DNA of 64,000 nt from contig CAZECN010000009.1 of NCBI GenBank assembly GCA_964510575.1, positions 24,751 to 88,750 of the forward strand, given 5' to 3'. Position numbers and translations under genes: made by a program. The notes below the pieces were generated by a model. The model searched no databases. It was given only the letters and a program-made list of their open reading frames with translations, and was not told where the DNA came from. Origin of the DNA: CALKYB01 sp964510575 (lineage in GTDB: Bacteria > Bdellovibrionota_C > UBA2361 > SZUA-149 > CALKYB01). Position 1 is the stretch's first letter. Every line of letters begins with the position of its first letter. Positions 42,746 to 51,250 of the stretch are shown piece after piece.

Positions 42746-44668
42746 ATGAGCGCCTACTACGTCACAACCCCTATATACTACGCCAATGGCCTACCTCACA
42801 TTGGTAGCACCTACACTACGACTTTGGCAGATTTTTTAGTGCGCTACTACAGCATGCTTGGCAGGGATACTTTCTTCCTCACCGGCACAGACGAGCACGG
42901 AGACAAAGTTCAGCAAGCTGCAGAAAAGCTTGGTAAAAGCCCCAAGGAATTCACAGACGAAGTAAGCTCCAAGTTTGAATCGGCCTGGAAAGAACTTGGT
43001 CTAAACCCTTCCCGATTTATTCGAACCACAGATGACGATCACAAAGAGAATGTTCAAAATATTCTTCAAAAAATATACGACCAAGGAGATATTTACTTTG
43101 GGGAATATGGTGGTCATTACTGCACTGGCTGCGAGCGTTTTTTAACTGAAAAAGAGCTCGATGACGGTAAATGTCCTGACCATCAAACCACTCCTGAGTG
43201 GGTCAGTGAGAAAAATTATTTTTTCAAGATGAGCAAATATCAAGACCAACTTCTTGATCACATCAAAGCTAATCCTGATTTTATCAGGCCAGATAGATAC
43301 AAAAATGAAGTATTAGGACTACTAAGAGAACCACTTGAAGATCTTTGTATCTCTAGACCTACTTCTCGACTTAGTTGGGGAATTCCTCTTCCCTTTGATG
43401 AAAACTACGTCACATACGTTTGGTTCGACGCACTGGTAAACTATTTAACCGGTATCGGCTATCCGGACCAAGAAAAGGCTAAAGAGCGTTGGGAGAACTC
43501 AGAACACCTAATTGGAAAAGACATTGTAAAACCCCACGGGGTTTTTTGGCCTACAATGCTTCTGGCCGCCGGAATTCCTTTATACAAAAACCTTACCGTG
43601 CACGGCTACTGGAATACTCCCAGCGGTAAAATGTCCAAAAGTTTAGGCAATGCAGTCGACCCTCTTGAAGTAAAGAGACATGTCGGAATGGATGTCTTTC
43701 GTTATTTCGTTATGAGAGAAATGACCTTCGGACTCGATGGAAACTACAGCGGAGAAGCTCTCGAAACTCGCTACAATGCAGACTTGGCAAATAACCTAGG
43801 CAACTTGGTCAGTCGATCACTTAGCATGGTCCACAAGTATCGAGACGGAGAAGTTCCAATTGCAAAAAGCTTAAATGGAGAATCTCAAGAACTAAAAACC
43901 AACGCTCTAAACTGTTTCGAGGAAATGGGGCAGTTCGTTGAAAAAAGAGAATTTCACAAAGCTGCCGGCAGAATTTGGGAATTAATAGATCTAGTTAACG
44001 TTTACATTGACCGCAGTAAACCTTGGTCTCTAGCTAAAAACGAAGAGAACGCTGACCAACTCGATGAAACGCTTTATTGCCAATTAGAGTGCATTAGGAT
44101 TGCTGCGGGATGCCTGCTGCCTTTCATGCCAGACACAGCGCCCAAAATTCTATCTTTTCTTGGAATTGACTCAAAAATAAAGCCTGACTTTTTTGAAAAA
44201 TTTGAATTTCTGAAAGAAGGCTCTAAAGTTGAGAAAGGAGAAGCTCTGTTTCCAAGACTTGAAGTGAGTAAGGAAGAAAAGACTGAGAAAAAAATAGCAG
44301 CAAAACCAAAGGGGGAAAAAGTGACAGAAGAAAAAGCAGGACTTATTGGTTTTGGAGATTTTCAAAAAATAGAACTAACAGTTGGCCAAATTATGGAAGC
44401 TTCGAAAATTGAAGATGCCGATAAACTTTTAAAACTAAAAGTCGACATAGGTAGTGAAGATCAAAGGCAAGTTGTGGCCGGAATTGCTAAGCATTACCAA
44501 GCGGAAGAACTAGTTGGTCGGAAGGTCGCTGTGGTCTCGAACTTGAAACCGGCTAAGCTTAGAGGTGAGTTAAGTGAAGGCATGCTGCTTGCTGCCAGTG
44601 ACGATGCTGGCAATCTGGAATTAGTTTACCCGGGAGACCTTATTAAGGTCGGAGGTAAAATCAGCTAA
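42746..44668 (+). CDS. metG: Methionyl-tRNA synthetase with C-terminal tRNA-binding domain
   Basis: Charges tRNA-Met. 640 residues. The HIGH-like motif is PHIGSTYTT, the catalytic Asp region FFLTGTDEHGDKV, the zinc knuckle CTGCERFLTEKELDDGKCPDH (CxxC...CxxH), and KMSKS in SGKMSKSLGN. An anticodon-binding helical region follows, then a Lys/Glu linker and an EMAP/Trbp-type OB domain (VGQIMEASKIEDADKLLKL to MLLAASDDAG) as in dimeric MetRS. Third gene of the tmk-holB-metG-tatD operon; the stop is five bases before tatD. Confidence 0.97.
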   Translation: MSAYYVTTPIYYANGLPHIGSTYTTTLADFLVRYYSMLGRDTFFLTGTDEHGDKVQQAAEKLGKSPKEFTDEVSSKFESAWKELGLNPSRFIRTTDDDHKENVQNILQKIYDQGDIYFGEYGGHYCTGCERFLTEKELDDGKCPDHQTTPEWVSEKNYFFKMSKYQDQLLDHIKANPDFIRPDRYKNEVLGLLREPLEDLCISRPTSRLSWGIPLPFDENYVTYVWFDALVNYLTGIGYPDQEKAKERWENSEHLIGKDIVKPHGVFWPTMLLAAGIPLYKNLTVHGYWNTPSGKMSKSLGNAVDPLEVKRHVGMDVFRYFVMREMTFGLDGNYSGEALETRYNADLANNLGNLVSRSLSMVHKYRDGEVPIAKSLNGESQELKTNALNCFEEMGQFVEKREFHKAAGRIWELIDLVNVYIDRSKPWSLAKNEENADQLDETLYCQLECIRIAAGCLLPFMPDTAPKILSFLGIDSKIKPDFFEKFEFLKEGSKVEKGEALFPRLEVSKEEKTEKKIAAKPKGEKVTEEKAGLIGFGDFQKIELTVGQIMEASKIEDADKLLKLKVDIGSEDQRQVVAGIAKHYQAEELVGRKVAVVSNLKPAKLRGELSEGMLLAASDDAGNLELVYPGDLIKVGGKIS

Positions 44669-44672
44669 CCTG

Positions 44673-45443
44673 ATGGAATTGATAGACACTCATTGTCATC
44701 TAACGGCAGTAGAGAGAGAAAAACTACCGGCAATTTTCGAACGAGCTAAAGAATGTTCAGTAAATCGTTTTGTTTGCGTTGGAGCTAGCGACGGAATTAT
44801 TTCAGCTCACGATGCTATTGAGTTAACTAAACAGTACCCTCGGGTTTTTTGTTCCGTGGGAGTACACCCTCACGATGCTGGTCATCATCAAAACTTAAAA
44901 GAAATAGAGAAACTTTTTGAAGAAGAAAAAGTAGTGGCAGTCGGAGAAACTGGGCTTGATTTTTTTAGAGACTGGGCTCCTGTTGAAGATCAAAGAAAAT
45001 TATTTCGCTACTCGATAGAGCTTGCAAAAGACATTAAGAAACCTCTTATTATCCATTGTCGAGAAGCTGCTGATGAGACTTTCGCTACCCTAAAAGAACT
45101 TTCCGCTGATAAGGTTGGCGGTGTTTTTCACTGCTACGCGGAAGACGCTGAATTCGCTAGGAAAATTGCTGATTTGAATTTTCTGGTTTCTTTTACAGGT
45201 AATATTACCTTTAAAAAAGCTCACGATCGTAGAGAAGCTGTTGCTGGAATTCCGCTTGAGCAGATTATGCTTGAAACTGACATGCCCTATATGGCGCCCG
45301 AGCCTTTTCGAGGCAAGCCAAGTGAGCCGATGCATGTTTACAAAGTGGCCCAAATGATTGCAGAAGTTAAGGAAATTTCTCTAGAGGAAGTTGCTAAAAA
45401 AACCAGCGAAACTGCTATTAATTTTTTTAGCCTGTCGAAATAA
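44673..45443 (+). CDS. tatD: TatD-family metal-dependent deoxyribonuclease
   Basis: 256 residues. The metal ligands appear as IDTHCHL at the N-terminus, VGVHPHDAG, VAVGETGLDFFRD, IIHCREAADET, the His of GGVFHCYAED, and METDMPYMAPEP. Known TatD enzymes are 3'-5' nucleases with roles in oxidative DNA repair and protein or RNA quality control. The gene order after metG is conserved across many bacteria. Ends in a perfect bidirectional terminator. Confidence 0.95.
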   Translation: MELIDTHCHLTAVEREKLPAIFERAKECSVNRFVCVGASDGIISAHDAIELTKQYPRVFCSVGVHPHDAGHHQNLKEIEKLFEEEKVVAVGETGLDFFRDWAPVEDQRKLFRYSIELAKDIKKPLIIHCREAADETFATLKELSADKVGGVFHCYAEDAEFARKIADLNFLVSFTGNITFKKAHDRREAVAGIPLEQIMLETDMPYMAPEPFRGKPSEPMHVYKVAQMIAEVKEISLEEVAKKTSETAINFFSLSK

Positions 45444-45484
45444 TTTTAAATTAAGGTTCCCAAAATAAATGGACAACTGTAGAT

Positions 45485-45520
45485 AATTTTGAAGTGTCAA
45501 ATATCTGACACTTCAAAATT
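45485..45520. terminator. Bidirectional terminator between tatD and a convergent small gene
   Basis: Perfect 15-bp stem (AATTTTGAAGTGTCA at 45485-45499 with its complement at 45506-45520) around a 6-base loop, with T- and A-rich ends on both sides, between the tatD stop and the stop of the convergent 94-residue gene. Confidence 0.85.
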
Positions 45521-45537
45521 GTTGGCCAATTAATATT

Positions 45538-45822
45538 TTACCACCTAAACTGTATCGCAAAAGCTGGTTGGTAACATCCCCAAGAAGAAGGACTTGCCTT
45601 AAACTCAAGATTACCAGGTAATTCCCCGAGTTCATTTTTTAAAATTTGCTTAGCTATTTTAACTGCTAGTTCTTCACCACCTTCTACTTCGGAGGTATGG
45701 AAGGGATTTCCAGAAGAAAAACAAACTTCAACTTCCTGCGTTAAACCCACTCTTTCAACTATTCCTTCTTCACTAAAAAAAACTTCGCCATAGACTGGAA
45801 CTTTAATCGTACGACATTTCAT
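45538..45822 (-). CDS. Uncharacterised small protein
   Basis: 94 residues, not recognised. It reads as a compact beta-strand protein (TIKVPVYGEVFFSEEGIVERV, EVEVCFSS) with a helix (EELAVKIAKQILKNEL) and ends in a Trp-rich strand (SSWGCYQPAFAIQFRW). No signal peptide or membrane segment. Flanked by a terminator it shares with tatD and, on the other side, by a long gene-free leader. Codon-like structure and a clear frame favour a real gene; function unknown. Confidence 0.55.
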   Translation of the reverse strand: MKCRTIKVPVYGEVFFSEEGIVERVGLTQEVEVCFSSGNPFHTSEVEGGEELAVKIAKQILKNELGELPGNLEFKASPSSWGCYQPAFAIQFRW

Positions 45823-46327
45823 AATCTTTCCTTAACGTTGAGAATGCTTCAGATTAGACAAGCTGATCTCAAGAATTCTCAACCATAAAACCTTACTCCT
45901 ACAGCTGTCTGAGAGTCTTCCTTCACTCTCACACAACTGAAGCCCTAAATTAGCCGAAAGACATCAGTTAATAAAATCACCTCAGAATGAGAACCTAAAG
46001 GCTTAAAATTTTAAGACATTTCGAAAACTCAAAAGCTGAGAAAGCTACAAGGCGCTGAAAAAAGGGCTGGCTGCGTTCGATTTTAGCTACTTGCCAGCAA
46101 CAACCTAGAAAACAATTTCATCTAACTTAAACCAAACAAAAGTGAAAAAAAATATCAGCTAAAATCGCTGATGCTTTTTTCTACTTAAAGCCCTAGTCTC
46201 TAATTCAAGCCCAAAGAGAGCGATCAAAGGGTAAGTTTTTCATGGCCAAGTCAAATTCCTGTTGATAACATTTCACGAGTTGTAGTGAAAAATTTATAAA
46301 ATACATCGATCCCGGGGGATATTTACG
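45823..46327. other. Gene-free 505-bp region with internal terminator and palindromes
   Basis: No ORF. CTTAAAATTTTAAG at 46002-46015 is a perfect 14-bp palindrome. At 46154-46180, ATCAGC-7 bases-GCTGAT is followed by GC and six T, and preceded by an A-run, a hairpin working in either direction. This implies a transcript ending 150 bases before the porin gene, or an attenuator. Near the porin start lie TTTCAC/GTGAAA (46271-46290) and a GGGGGA ribosome site. No known RNA family is recognised. Confidence 0.45.
46154..46180. terminator. Intrinsic terminator inside the porin upstream region
   Basis: ATCAGC (46154-46159) and GCTGAT (46167-46172) with a 7-base loop, then GC and TTTTTT (46175-46180); AAAAAAAA lies just before, so it can act both ways. 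Confidence 0.6.
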
Positions 46328-47500
46328 ATGAAAATAGAATCAAAAAAACTTACAAATTATTTAAAAGGGGGCTTAGGAGCATTAGCTTTGACCAGCTGCT
46401 TGAGCTCTTCAGCGTTCGCTCAGTCTAGTGAGCAAAGAATGCTTAACTTGGAGCAAGAAGTACAGTTCCTAAGCGAACAATTGATTGACCTTCAGGTAGA
46501 AAACTCTAGTGAGGTTCCAATCAACACTTTTGATTCCATTAAATTTAACCTTGGTGGTTTCATAACTCAAACGTATACAGTCAACCACGCTGGAGATTTT
46601 TCAACTGATGACCAGTTCGACCAGACTAACATAGAGCTTCTATTGAGTGCTGATATTACTGAGGAAGACCGATTTTTTGCTTCTCTTGGTTATCTTAGAC
46701 AGCACGATTTCGACAATGAACACACTCTCCAAGACGTTACTTTAAGAGGGTTCGGTCGTAGTATCAATAGAAACCCACTTATTATCGGTTGGTGGGAGCA
46801 CACTTTTGGTAATAGTCTGGCAGTCAAAGCAGGTCGATTCATTACACCATGGGGTATTATTAACACCGAGCATTTTCCTCCAACTTTGCAGGAACTGAAT
46901 CAACCCATTTTTCTTCGACCTTTTGAAGGGAACCTTACTATTCCAAACTTCTTAAATGGAGTAGAGGCATCAGGTGGATTTGCAGAACAGACAATTAGTT
47001 ACAACGCTTATTACGGCCAGTTCTCAGGAGAACCAGGAGAAAGCGTTTTTGGTGGTCGTTTGACTTGGGATATTCCTGGAGACATAGCTGTACTAGGAGG
47101 CTCTTACCAGAATGGTGTTAAAACTGGATCTGGTGAAGATGAAACCTATAATGCTTTTGGGGTCGACCTTCTACTCAACTACAATCATTTTGGTATGAAA
47201 GCTGAGTGGTACAACAGCTCTCTAGATATTAGAGAAGACGAAGAAGCTTTTTATGTTCAGCCATTCGTTACTTTGGGTGATTTCATTCTTTTCTACAGAT
47301 ATGATTCTATTGATCTTGATGATACGGTTGTTCCTGGAAGAGACGAAGTTGAACATATTGTTGGACTGAACTATTTCTTTGACGAAAAAGTCAGGCTTAG
47401 AGCTCAGTACACTTTTAATGAGTACGATGTTGACCAAGATTCTCTTGGACAGGACCGTGACTTCAATCAGCTACAGTTTTCTGTAACTGCATCATTCTAG
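46328..47500 (+). CDS. Outer-membrane porin-like beta-barrel protein
   Basis: 390 residues. Signal peptide to about residue 31 (LGALALTSCLSSSAFA), then a coiled-coil-like stretch (EQRMLNLEQEVQFLSEQLIDLQ) typical of trimeric porins, then alternating barrel strands (TFDSIKFNLGGFITQTYTV, FILFYRYDSIDLDD, VRLRAQYTFNEYDVD) and a terminal Phe as the BAM signal. The next gene, 22 bases later, is a small PstS-like protein, a pairing that suggests phosphate or another anion. Identity as phosphate-selective is inference; sequence alone gives only a porin-like barrel. Confidence 0.8.
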   Translation: MKIESKKLTNYLKGGLGALALTSCLSSSAFAQSSEQRMLNLEQEVQFLSEQLIDLQVENSSEVPINTFDSIKFNLGGFITQTYTVNHAGDFSTDDQFDQTNIELLLSADITEEDRFFASLGYLRQHDFDNEHTLQDVTLRGFGRSINRNPLIIGWWEHTFGNSLAVKAGRFITPWGIINTEHFPPTLQELNQPIFLRPFEGNLTIPNFLNGVEASGGFAEQTISYNAYYGQFSGEPGESVFGGRLTWDIPGDIAVLGGSYQNGVKTGSGEDETYNAFGVDLLLNYNHFGMKAEWYNSSLDIREDEEAFYVQPFVTLGDFILFYRYDSIDLDDTVVPGRDEVEHIVGLNYFFDEKVRLRAQYTFNEYDVDQDSLGQDRDFNQLQFSVTASF

Positions 47501-47522
47501 TTAACGAAGGAGATATAGTATT

Positions 47523-47981
47523 ATGAAAACCTACGTTAAACTATTAACCACAGCGCTTCTGTTTTGGGGCGTTGTGGGGGCTCAAACTGCTGCTGCGGAA
47601 ACAATACTGGTACTGGTAAATAAAAATAATCCTGTTACGGAAATGTCCACGGAAGAGATAAAAAGCATCTACTCCGGAACCAAGCGTTTTTGGGACGATG
47701 GGAGCAAGATTAAACCTCTTCACATGCCACCGGAATCGATGGAAAAAGAGGCCTTTATTACCAGTGTCTTTAAAGTTTCGATGTCTCAGTACAAACTTTT
47801 CTGGTTGTCTCAAAAGCAAACAACCGGGCAGACTGAGCCACTGAGCTTGCACGTGTCTTACCCAATCCTAAACATTCTTTCTAGAAAGAAAGAAGCAATT
47901 GGGTATGTCTCAGCAAGAGACTACGAAAACCTTAGTGATGGTATTAAGACTAACCTTAAGACTGTCAAAACTCTTAACTAG
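47523..47981 (+). CDS. Small PstS-like periplasmic substrate-binding protein
   Basis: 152 residues with a signal peptide (LLTTALLFWGVVGAQTAAA). The mature part matches the small PBP-like/PstS-related domain: ILVLVNKNNPVTEMSTEEIKSIYSGTKRFWDDGSKIKPL is its conserved core, ending EAIGYVSARDYENLSDGI. It lacks the second lobe of full-size PstS. Such proteins occur next to porins and may bind phosphate or help sense it. A GAAGGAG ribosome site precedes the ATG; the gene closes with a UUCG-loop terminator, so porin and this gene form a two-gene unit. Confidence 0.8.
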   Translation: MKTYVKLLTTALLFWGVVGAQTAAAETILVLVNKNNPVTEMSTEEIKSIYSGTKRFWDDGSKIKPLHMPPESMEKEAFITSVFKVSMSQYKLFWLSQKQTTGQTEPLSLHVSYPILNILSRKKEAIGYVSARDYENLSDGIKTNLKTVKTLN

Positions 47982-48002
47982 AGTTGAGGTAAGTAGAAGT
48001 TT

Positions 48003-48033
48003 AAAAGCCGCTCTTCGGAGGGGCTTTTTTTTT
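48003..48033 (+). terminator. Terminator with UUCG loop after the PstS-like gene
   Basis: AGCC-g-CTC and GAG-g-GGCT pair around a TTCG tetraloop, with an A-run before and nine T after, 21 bases after the stop. A strong intrinsic terminator. Confidence 0.9.
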
Positions 48034-48243
48034 GCCTTAGCTTCTAAGCTAACACCTTTGTCTCCCTCCCCTCAGAAGCAACTAGAGCTACTAAGAACTA
48101 GTTCACTACAATCTCATTCCCCTAACCTATTGATATTACGTATGCTTAGCGGCTATCAGCCTTCTATCCTTGTTAAAGATTAAGGTCCTAAGTGCCGACA
48201 ATCATTAGGTAGTTGGTAAATTAAAAATTTAAACCAAAGTATC

Positions 48244-50112
48244 GTGACCACTGTTGAAGAAACCCCTGATAACGAGCCCCAACATGATAGGGAGGAGTTA
48301 AAGCCTGGAACAAAGGTAGCTAATCGCTATGAAATTGTTCACGCCCTTGGCCAAGGAGGCATGGGCTGCGTGTATCTTGCCAAAGATACAATTCTCGATG
48401 GTGTACTCGTTGCTCTTAAAATACTTCATCGTGAATTTTCCTTTAATGAGCAACACACCAAAAGATTCCTAAGAGAAGTAAAGCTAATGCACAAAGTGAA
48501 TCATCCCAACGTGGTGAGAACCTTTGATGTGGGAGCTGACGGTAATATCGTTTACTTCACGATGGAATACATCAAAGCCAGTTCACTGGACATACTGATT
48601 GATACCAATACTTTCCCTGTTCAAAATACAATCTCTATTGTTTCTCAAATATGCGAGGGGCTTGAGGCAATTCATGAAGCAGGGATAGTTCATAGAGATC
48701 TTAAACCTGGAAATATTCTTCTACTGGAAGATGGAACTATCAAGATTACTGACTTTGGTGTTGCCCGTCCGCAAAGCTCTGACCTCACAGCTCATAACGA
48801 AATTGTAGGATCGGCAGCCTACGTGGCTCCAGAAATTTGGGAAGGTGATGTGATTGCTCCATCCGTGGACCTTTATAGCCTCGGAATCATATTCTACGAA
48901 ATCGCAACTGGCACAATCCCTTTCGACGCTGAGTCCCCTGCCGCTTTGATGCGCTTACACTTAGACTCTGAACCCGTGCCACCAAAAGTACTAAATAAAG
49001 ACACTCCGGCTTGGTTTAACAGACTAATCTTAAAGCTACTGGCCAAATCGCCATTAGATAGATTTGAAACCTCTGGGGCAATTATCGATTACGTAACCCA
49101 GTACGAATCACGAGGATATATATACACCACGGGGAAAAAGATCGAAGGAACAGGGCCCTGTGTTAACCCTGCCTTTTTGTTCGCATTGGAAGACATAGCG
49201 GAAAAATCTATTGAGGGCGATCTATCTGACATCATTCTTCCTAGTAAAGAAAAGTTCCGAAAGAATACGAGTAAACAAAAGGCGACATTCAAACAAATTG
49301 TCTCAATGGCTAAGCCTGCTTTGAAAAAAACTCTCAAACTCTGTTCTAATCAATTGACTTTCTCAATGGTAACTATTGCAACAATTATTATGATTGCTGC
49401 ACTTGCCTCTCAATTTTCCAACCTATTTCAATTCATGACAAAAGACTCCGGAGCTTACCTGCTACTAACAATATTGCCTCGCGCTTTTGCAGGGAGCCTA
49501 CTTTTAGCTTTACCGCTAATAGCCTTAAGCACCTTCAGTCAATCTATGCTTCATGTGCTAAGAACTGTTTTTATTAGCCTAACCTTCATGCTTTTGGCTG
49601 GTTCTGTTTTAACTACAAAGTTTTTAATCCCAGTTTATCAAAGCCACAGAACTGCTGATGTATCTTCAATCACAGCAGCTCTATCTGCTGCTTCCGAACA
49701 GTTAACTGCGATTGCGGTAATGAGCCCAGCAATAAGCAACTACAAAGCCATATCTTCGGGACAACTTCTATCTTTACAATGGCTCAACTTTAATCCGATC
49801 CAAAGCAACGGAGTCGAGCTAGGAATTGCCATAATATACTTCGGTCTAACGATTCTCGTGGCCTATAGGTCAATGGCGTTTAAATCGAATCTAGCCAAAG
49901 TTGCTTTGACTCTGGTAACACCGGCAATTATTTACGCCTACTGGTCAGTTTCAATACAAAAAAGCTTCGAGATCACCGTTGCCCCTAGAGAGTTATATTC
50001 AATCCTTCAGCTTCCTTTGGCCAGTCCCGCCCTAGCTTCTATTATATGCTCGTGGGGACTGCTATTTGCCATAACAATGGTAACGACACTGTTTCTACAA
50101 AGAAATAAGTGA
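48244..50112 (+). CDS. Membrane-anchored Ser/Thr protein kinase
   Basis: 622 residues from a GTG start. The kinase domain (about 29-295) is complete: Gly loop LGQGGMGCVYLAKD, ATP Lys59 in VALKIL, HRDLKPGNILL, DFG in KITDFGVAR, the APE block VGSAAYVAPEIWEG and DLYSLGIIFYEI. This is an active RD kinase. A Lys-rich linker leads to a C-terminal region with about six membrane helices (MVTIATIIMIAALASQF through LLFAITMVTTLFL), not the usual single-helix plus sensor. Substrate unknown. It stands alone after the PstS-like terminator and ends next to a repeat and the N gap, so downstream context is missing. Confidence 0.88.
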   Translation: MTTVEETPDNEPQHDREELKPGTKVANRYEIVHALGQGGMGCVYLAKDTILDGVLVALKILHREFSFNEQHTKRFLREVKLMHKVNHPNVVRTFDVGADGNIVYFTMEYIKASSLDILIDTNTFPVQNTISIVSQICEGLEAIHEAGIVHRDLKPGNILLLEDGTIKITDFGVARPQSSDLTAHNEIVGSAAYVAPEIWEGDVIAPSVDLYSLGIIFYEIATGTIPFDAESPAALMRLHLDSEPVPPKVLNKDTPAWFNRLILKLLAKSPLDRFETSGAIIDYVTQYESRGYIYTTGKKIEGTGPCVNPAFLFALEDIAEKSIEGDLSDIILPSKEKFRKNTSKQKATFKQIVSMAKPALKKTLKLCSNQLTFSMVTIATIIMIAALASQFSNLFQFMTKDSGAYLLLTILPRAFAGSLLLALPLIALSTFSQSMLHVLRTVFISLTFMLLAGSVLTTKFLIPVYQSHRTADVSSITAALSAASEQLTAIAVMSPAISNYKAISSGQLLSLQWLNFNPIQSNGVELGIAIIYFGLTILVAYRSMAFKSNLAKVALTLVTPAIIYAYWSVSIQKSFEITVAPRELYSILQLPLASPALASIICSWGLLFAITMVTTLFLQRNK

Positions 50113-50143
50113 ATTTGCTTTATTTGAAATACTGAAATCAGAT

Positions 50144-50198
50144 CCCCTTTACGACAGGTACAGAAAAAGCCGAATTTTTAAGTAGACGGGGTATATTC
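50144..50198 (+). repeat. 55-bp repeat, copy A, left of the N gap
   Basis: Identical to copy B (50299-50353). Its ends CCCCTTTAC and GTAGACGGGG can pair with one bulged C and a G-U pair. Third, diverged copy at 54612. Confidence 0.9.
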
Positions 50199-50298
50199 NN
50201 NNNNNNNNNNNNNNNNNNNNNNNNNNNNNNNNNNNNNNNNNNNNNNNNNNNNNNNNNNNNNNNNNNNNNNNNNNNNNNNNNNNNNNNNNNNNNNNNNN
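50199..50298. other. Assembly gap of exactly 100 N
   Basis: A run of exactly 100 N flanked on both sides by the same 55-bp sequence. The fixed size and identical flanks point to a scaffolder join, not measured sequence; real content between the flanks is unknown. Confidence 0.97.
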
Positions 50299-50353
50299 CC
50301 CCTTTACGACAGGTACAGAAAAAGCCGAATTTTTAAGTAGACGGGGTATATTC
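50299..50353 (+). repeat. 55-bp repeat, copy B, right of the N gap
   Basis: Identical over all 55 bases to copy A; its last base is the last base of the stop codon of the leftward gene at 50353-51015. Confidence 0.9.
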
Positions 50354-51015
50354 TAATAGGTCAACTCTGCTGAGACACCTAGGTTTGGAAAGACTTCTCT
50401 TACAATTAAAACTCCCAGAAAAACCATAGAGCAGTACATAACAGCGGTTGCACCCCAGGACCTTCCAAACATCTTAAGAACTGGCTCTCCTCCCTTAGGT
50501 ACCGATTCACCTACCGCCGTAGCAACGAAATCTACTCCTGAATAAGCTTCGATAATCAAATGAAATAGAAAGCCCAGAAAAGCCCCGATAGCCACATAGC
50601 TCCTATCTACTAGGTTAAGGTCATAGAACATCAAGAAAACAACCTGACCCGTCACGACAGCAGCAGGGATGGAGTGAATCATTCCTCTGGGATTAAAGAC
50701 CAGGCGCATTAACTTCATTATTACAATACGGGTGAGCAGGTAACAGCAGATTACTATTAGAGCCACTCTAGAAATACGCTGAGCGAAAAGACCTGGGTAG
50801 AGTTCAAAGAATAGTAGAGGTGACACGGCAGCAAGTAACCCTGCTAATTCACGAGATGGAATCTCATCGCTTCCATCAATATCTGGCAGTAGTCCCGAGA
50901 CCACCACTACCGCACTCGCCAGCAATAAGTACTCTGAACTCACATTCAGGAAGAAAAATCCTAGTAGTGCGTAAAAAAAAGATACTACCAGTGAGCTTGA
51001 AAAGAATCTGTTCAT
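50353..51015 (-). CDS. YdjM/DUF457-like membrane-bound metal-dependent hydrolase
   Basis: About 220 residues from the ATG at 51015 (a GTG at 51024 is an alternative). Around six hydrophobic helices. The family's metal site appears as LLPDIDGSDEIPSRELAG, then NPRGMIHSIPAA (the usual HRG-x-HS is shifted to RGMIHS) and FLFHLIIEAYS. Family members are annotated as inner-membrane hydrolases with unproven substrates; one, YdjM, is LexA-regulated in E. coli. Its stop falls at the right repeat, so nearby downstream sequence is in the gap. No partner genes on this strand. Confidence 0.7.
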   Translation of the reverse strand: MNRFFSSSLVVSFFYALLGFFFLNVSSEYLLLASAVVVVSGLLPDIDGSDEIPSRELAGLLAAVSPLLFFELYPGLFAQRISRVALIVICCYLLTRIVIMKLMRLVFNPRGMIHSIPAAVVTGQVVFLMFYDLNLVDRSYVAIGAFLGFLFHLIIEAYSGVDFVATAVGESVPKGGEPVLKMFGRSWGATAVMYCSMVFLGVLIVREVFPNLGVSAELTY

Positions 51016-51250
51016 AACGGACACAGAATATCAGGGAAAAAAACGGCTAAAAAGACAAAAATTTTCCTTGGATAATGATACTCTCAGGCCACAAACTCTA
51101 GTATAGGAGCTCTAAGGCTTAGGGATCGTTCAGCAAATAGCCAAAGCTAATCTGGGGCCACAGAAGGGCAAATTCTATCTTTTTATTTAATTGGCTGAGA
51201 GGCAGTATAGGGACGTAGAATCCCATTGTTTTCTTAAGCGGCTAGAGCCT

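Noticed and set aside
47899..48183. 94-codon ORF on the plus strand
   Set aside because: It overlaps the end of the PstS-like gene in another frame and runs across its terminator; no ribosome site.
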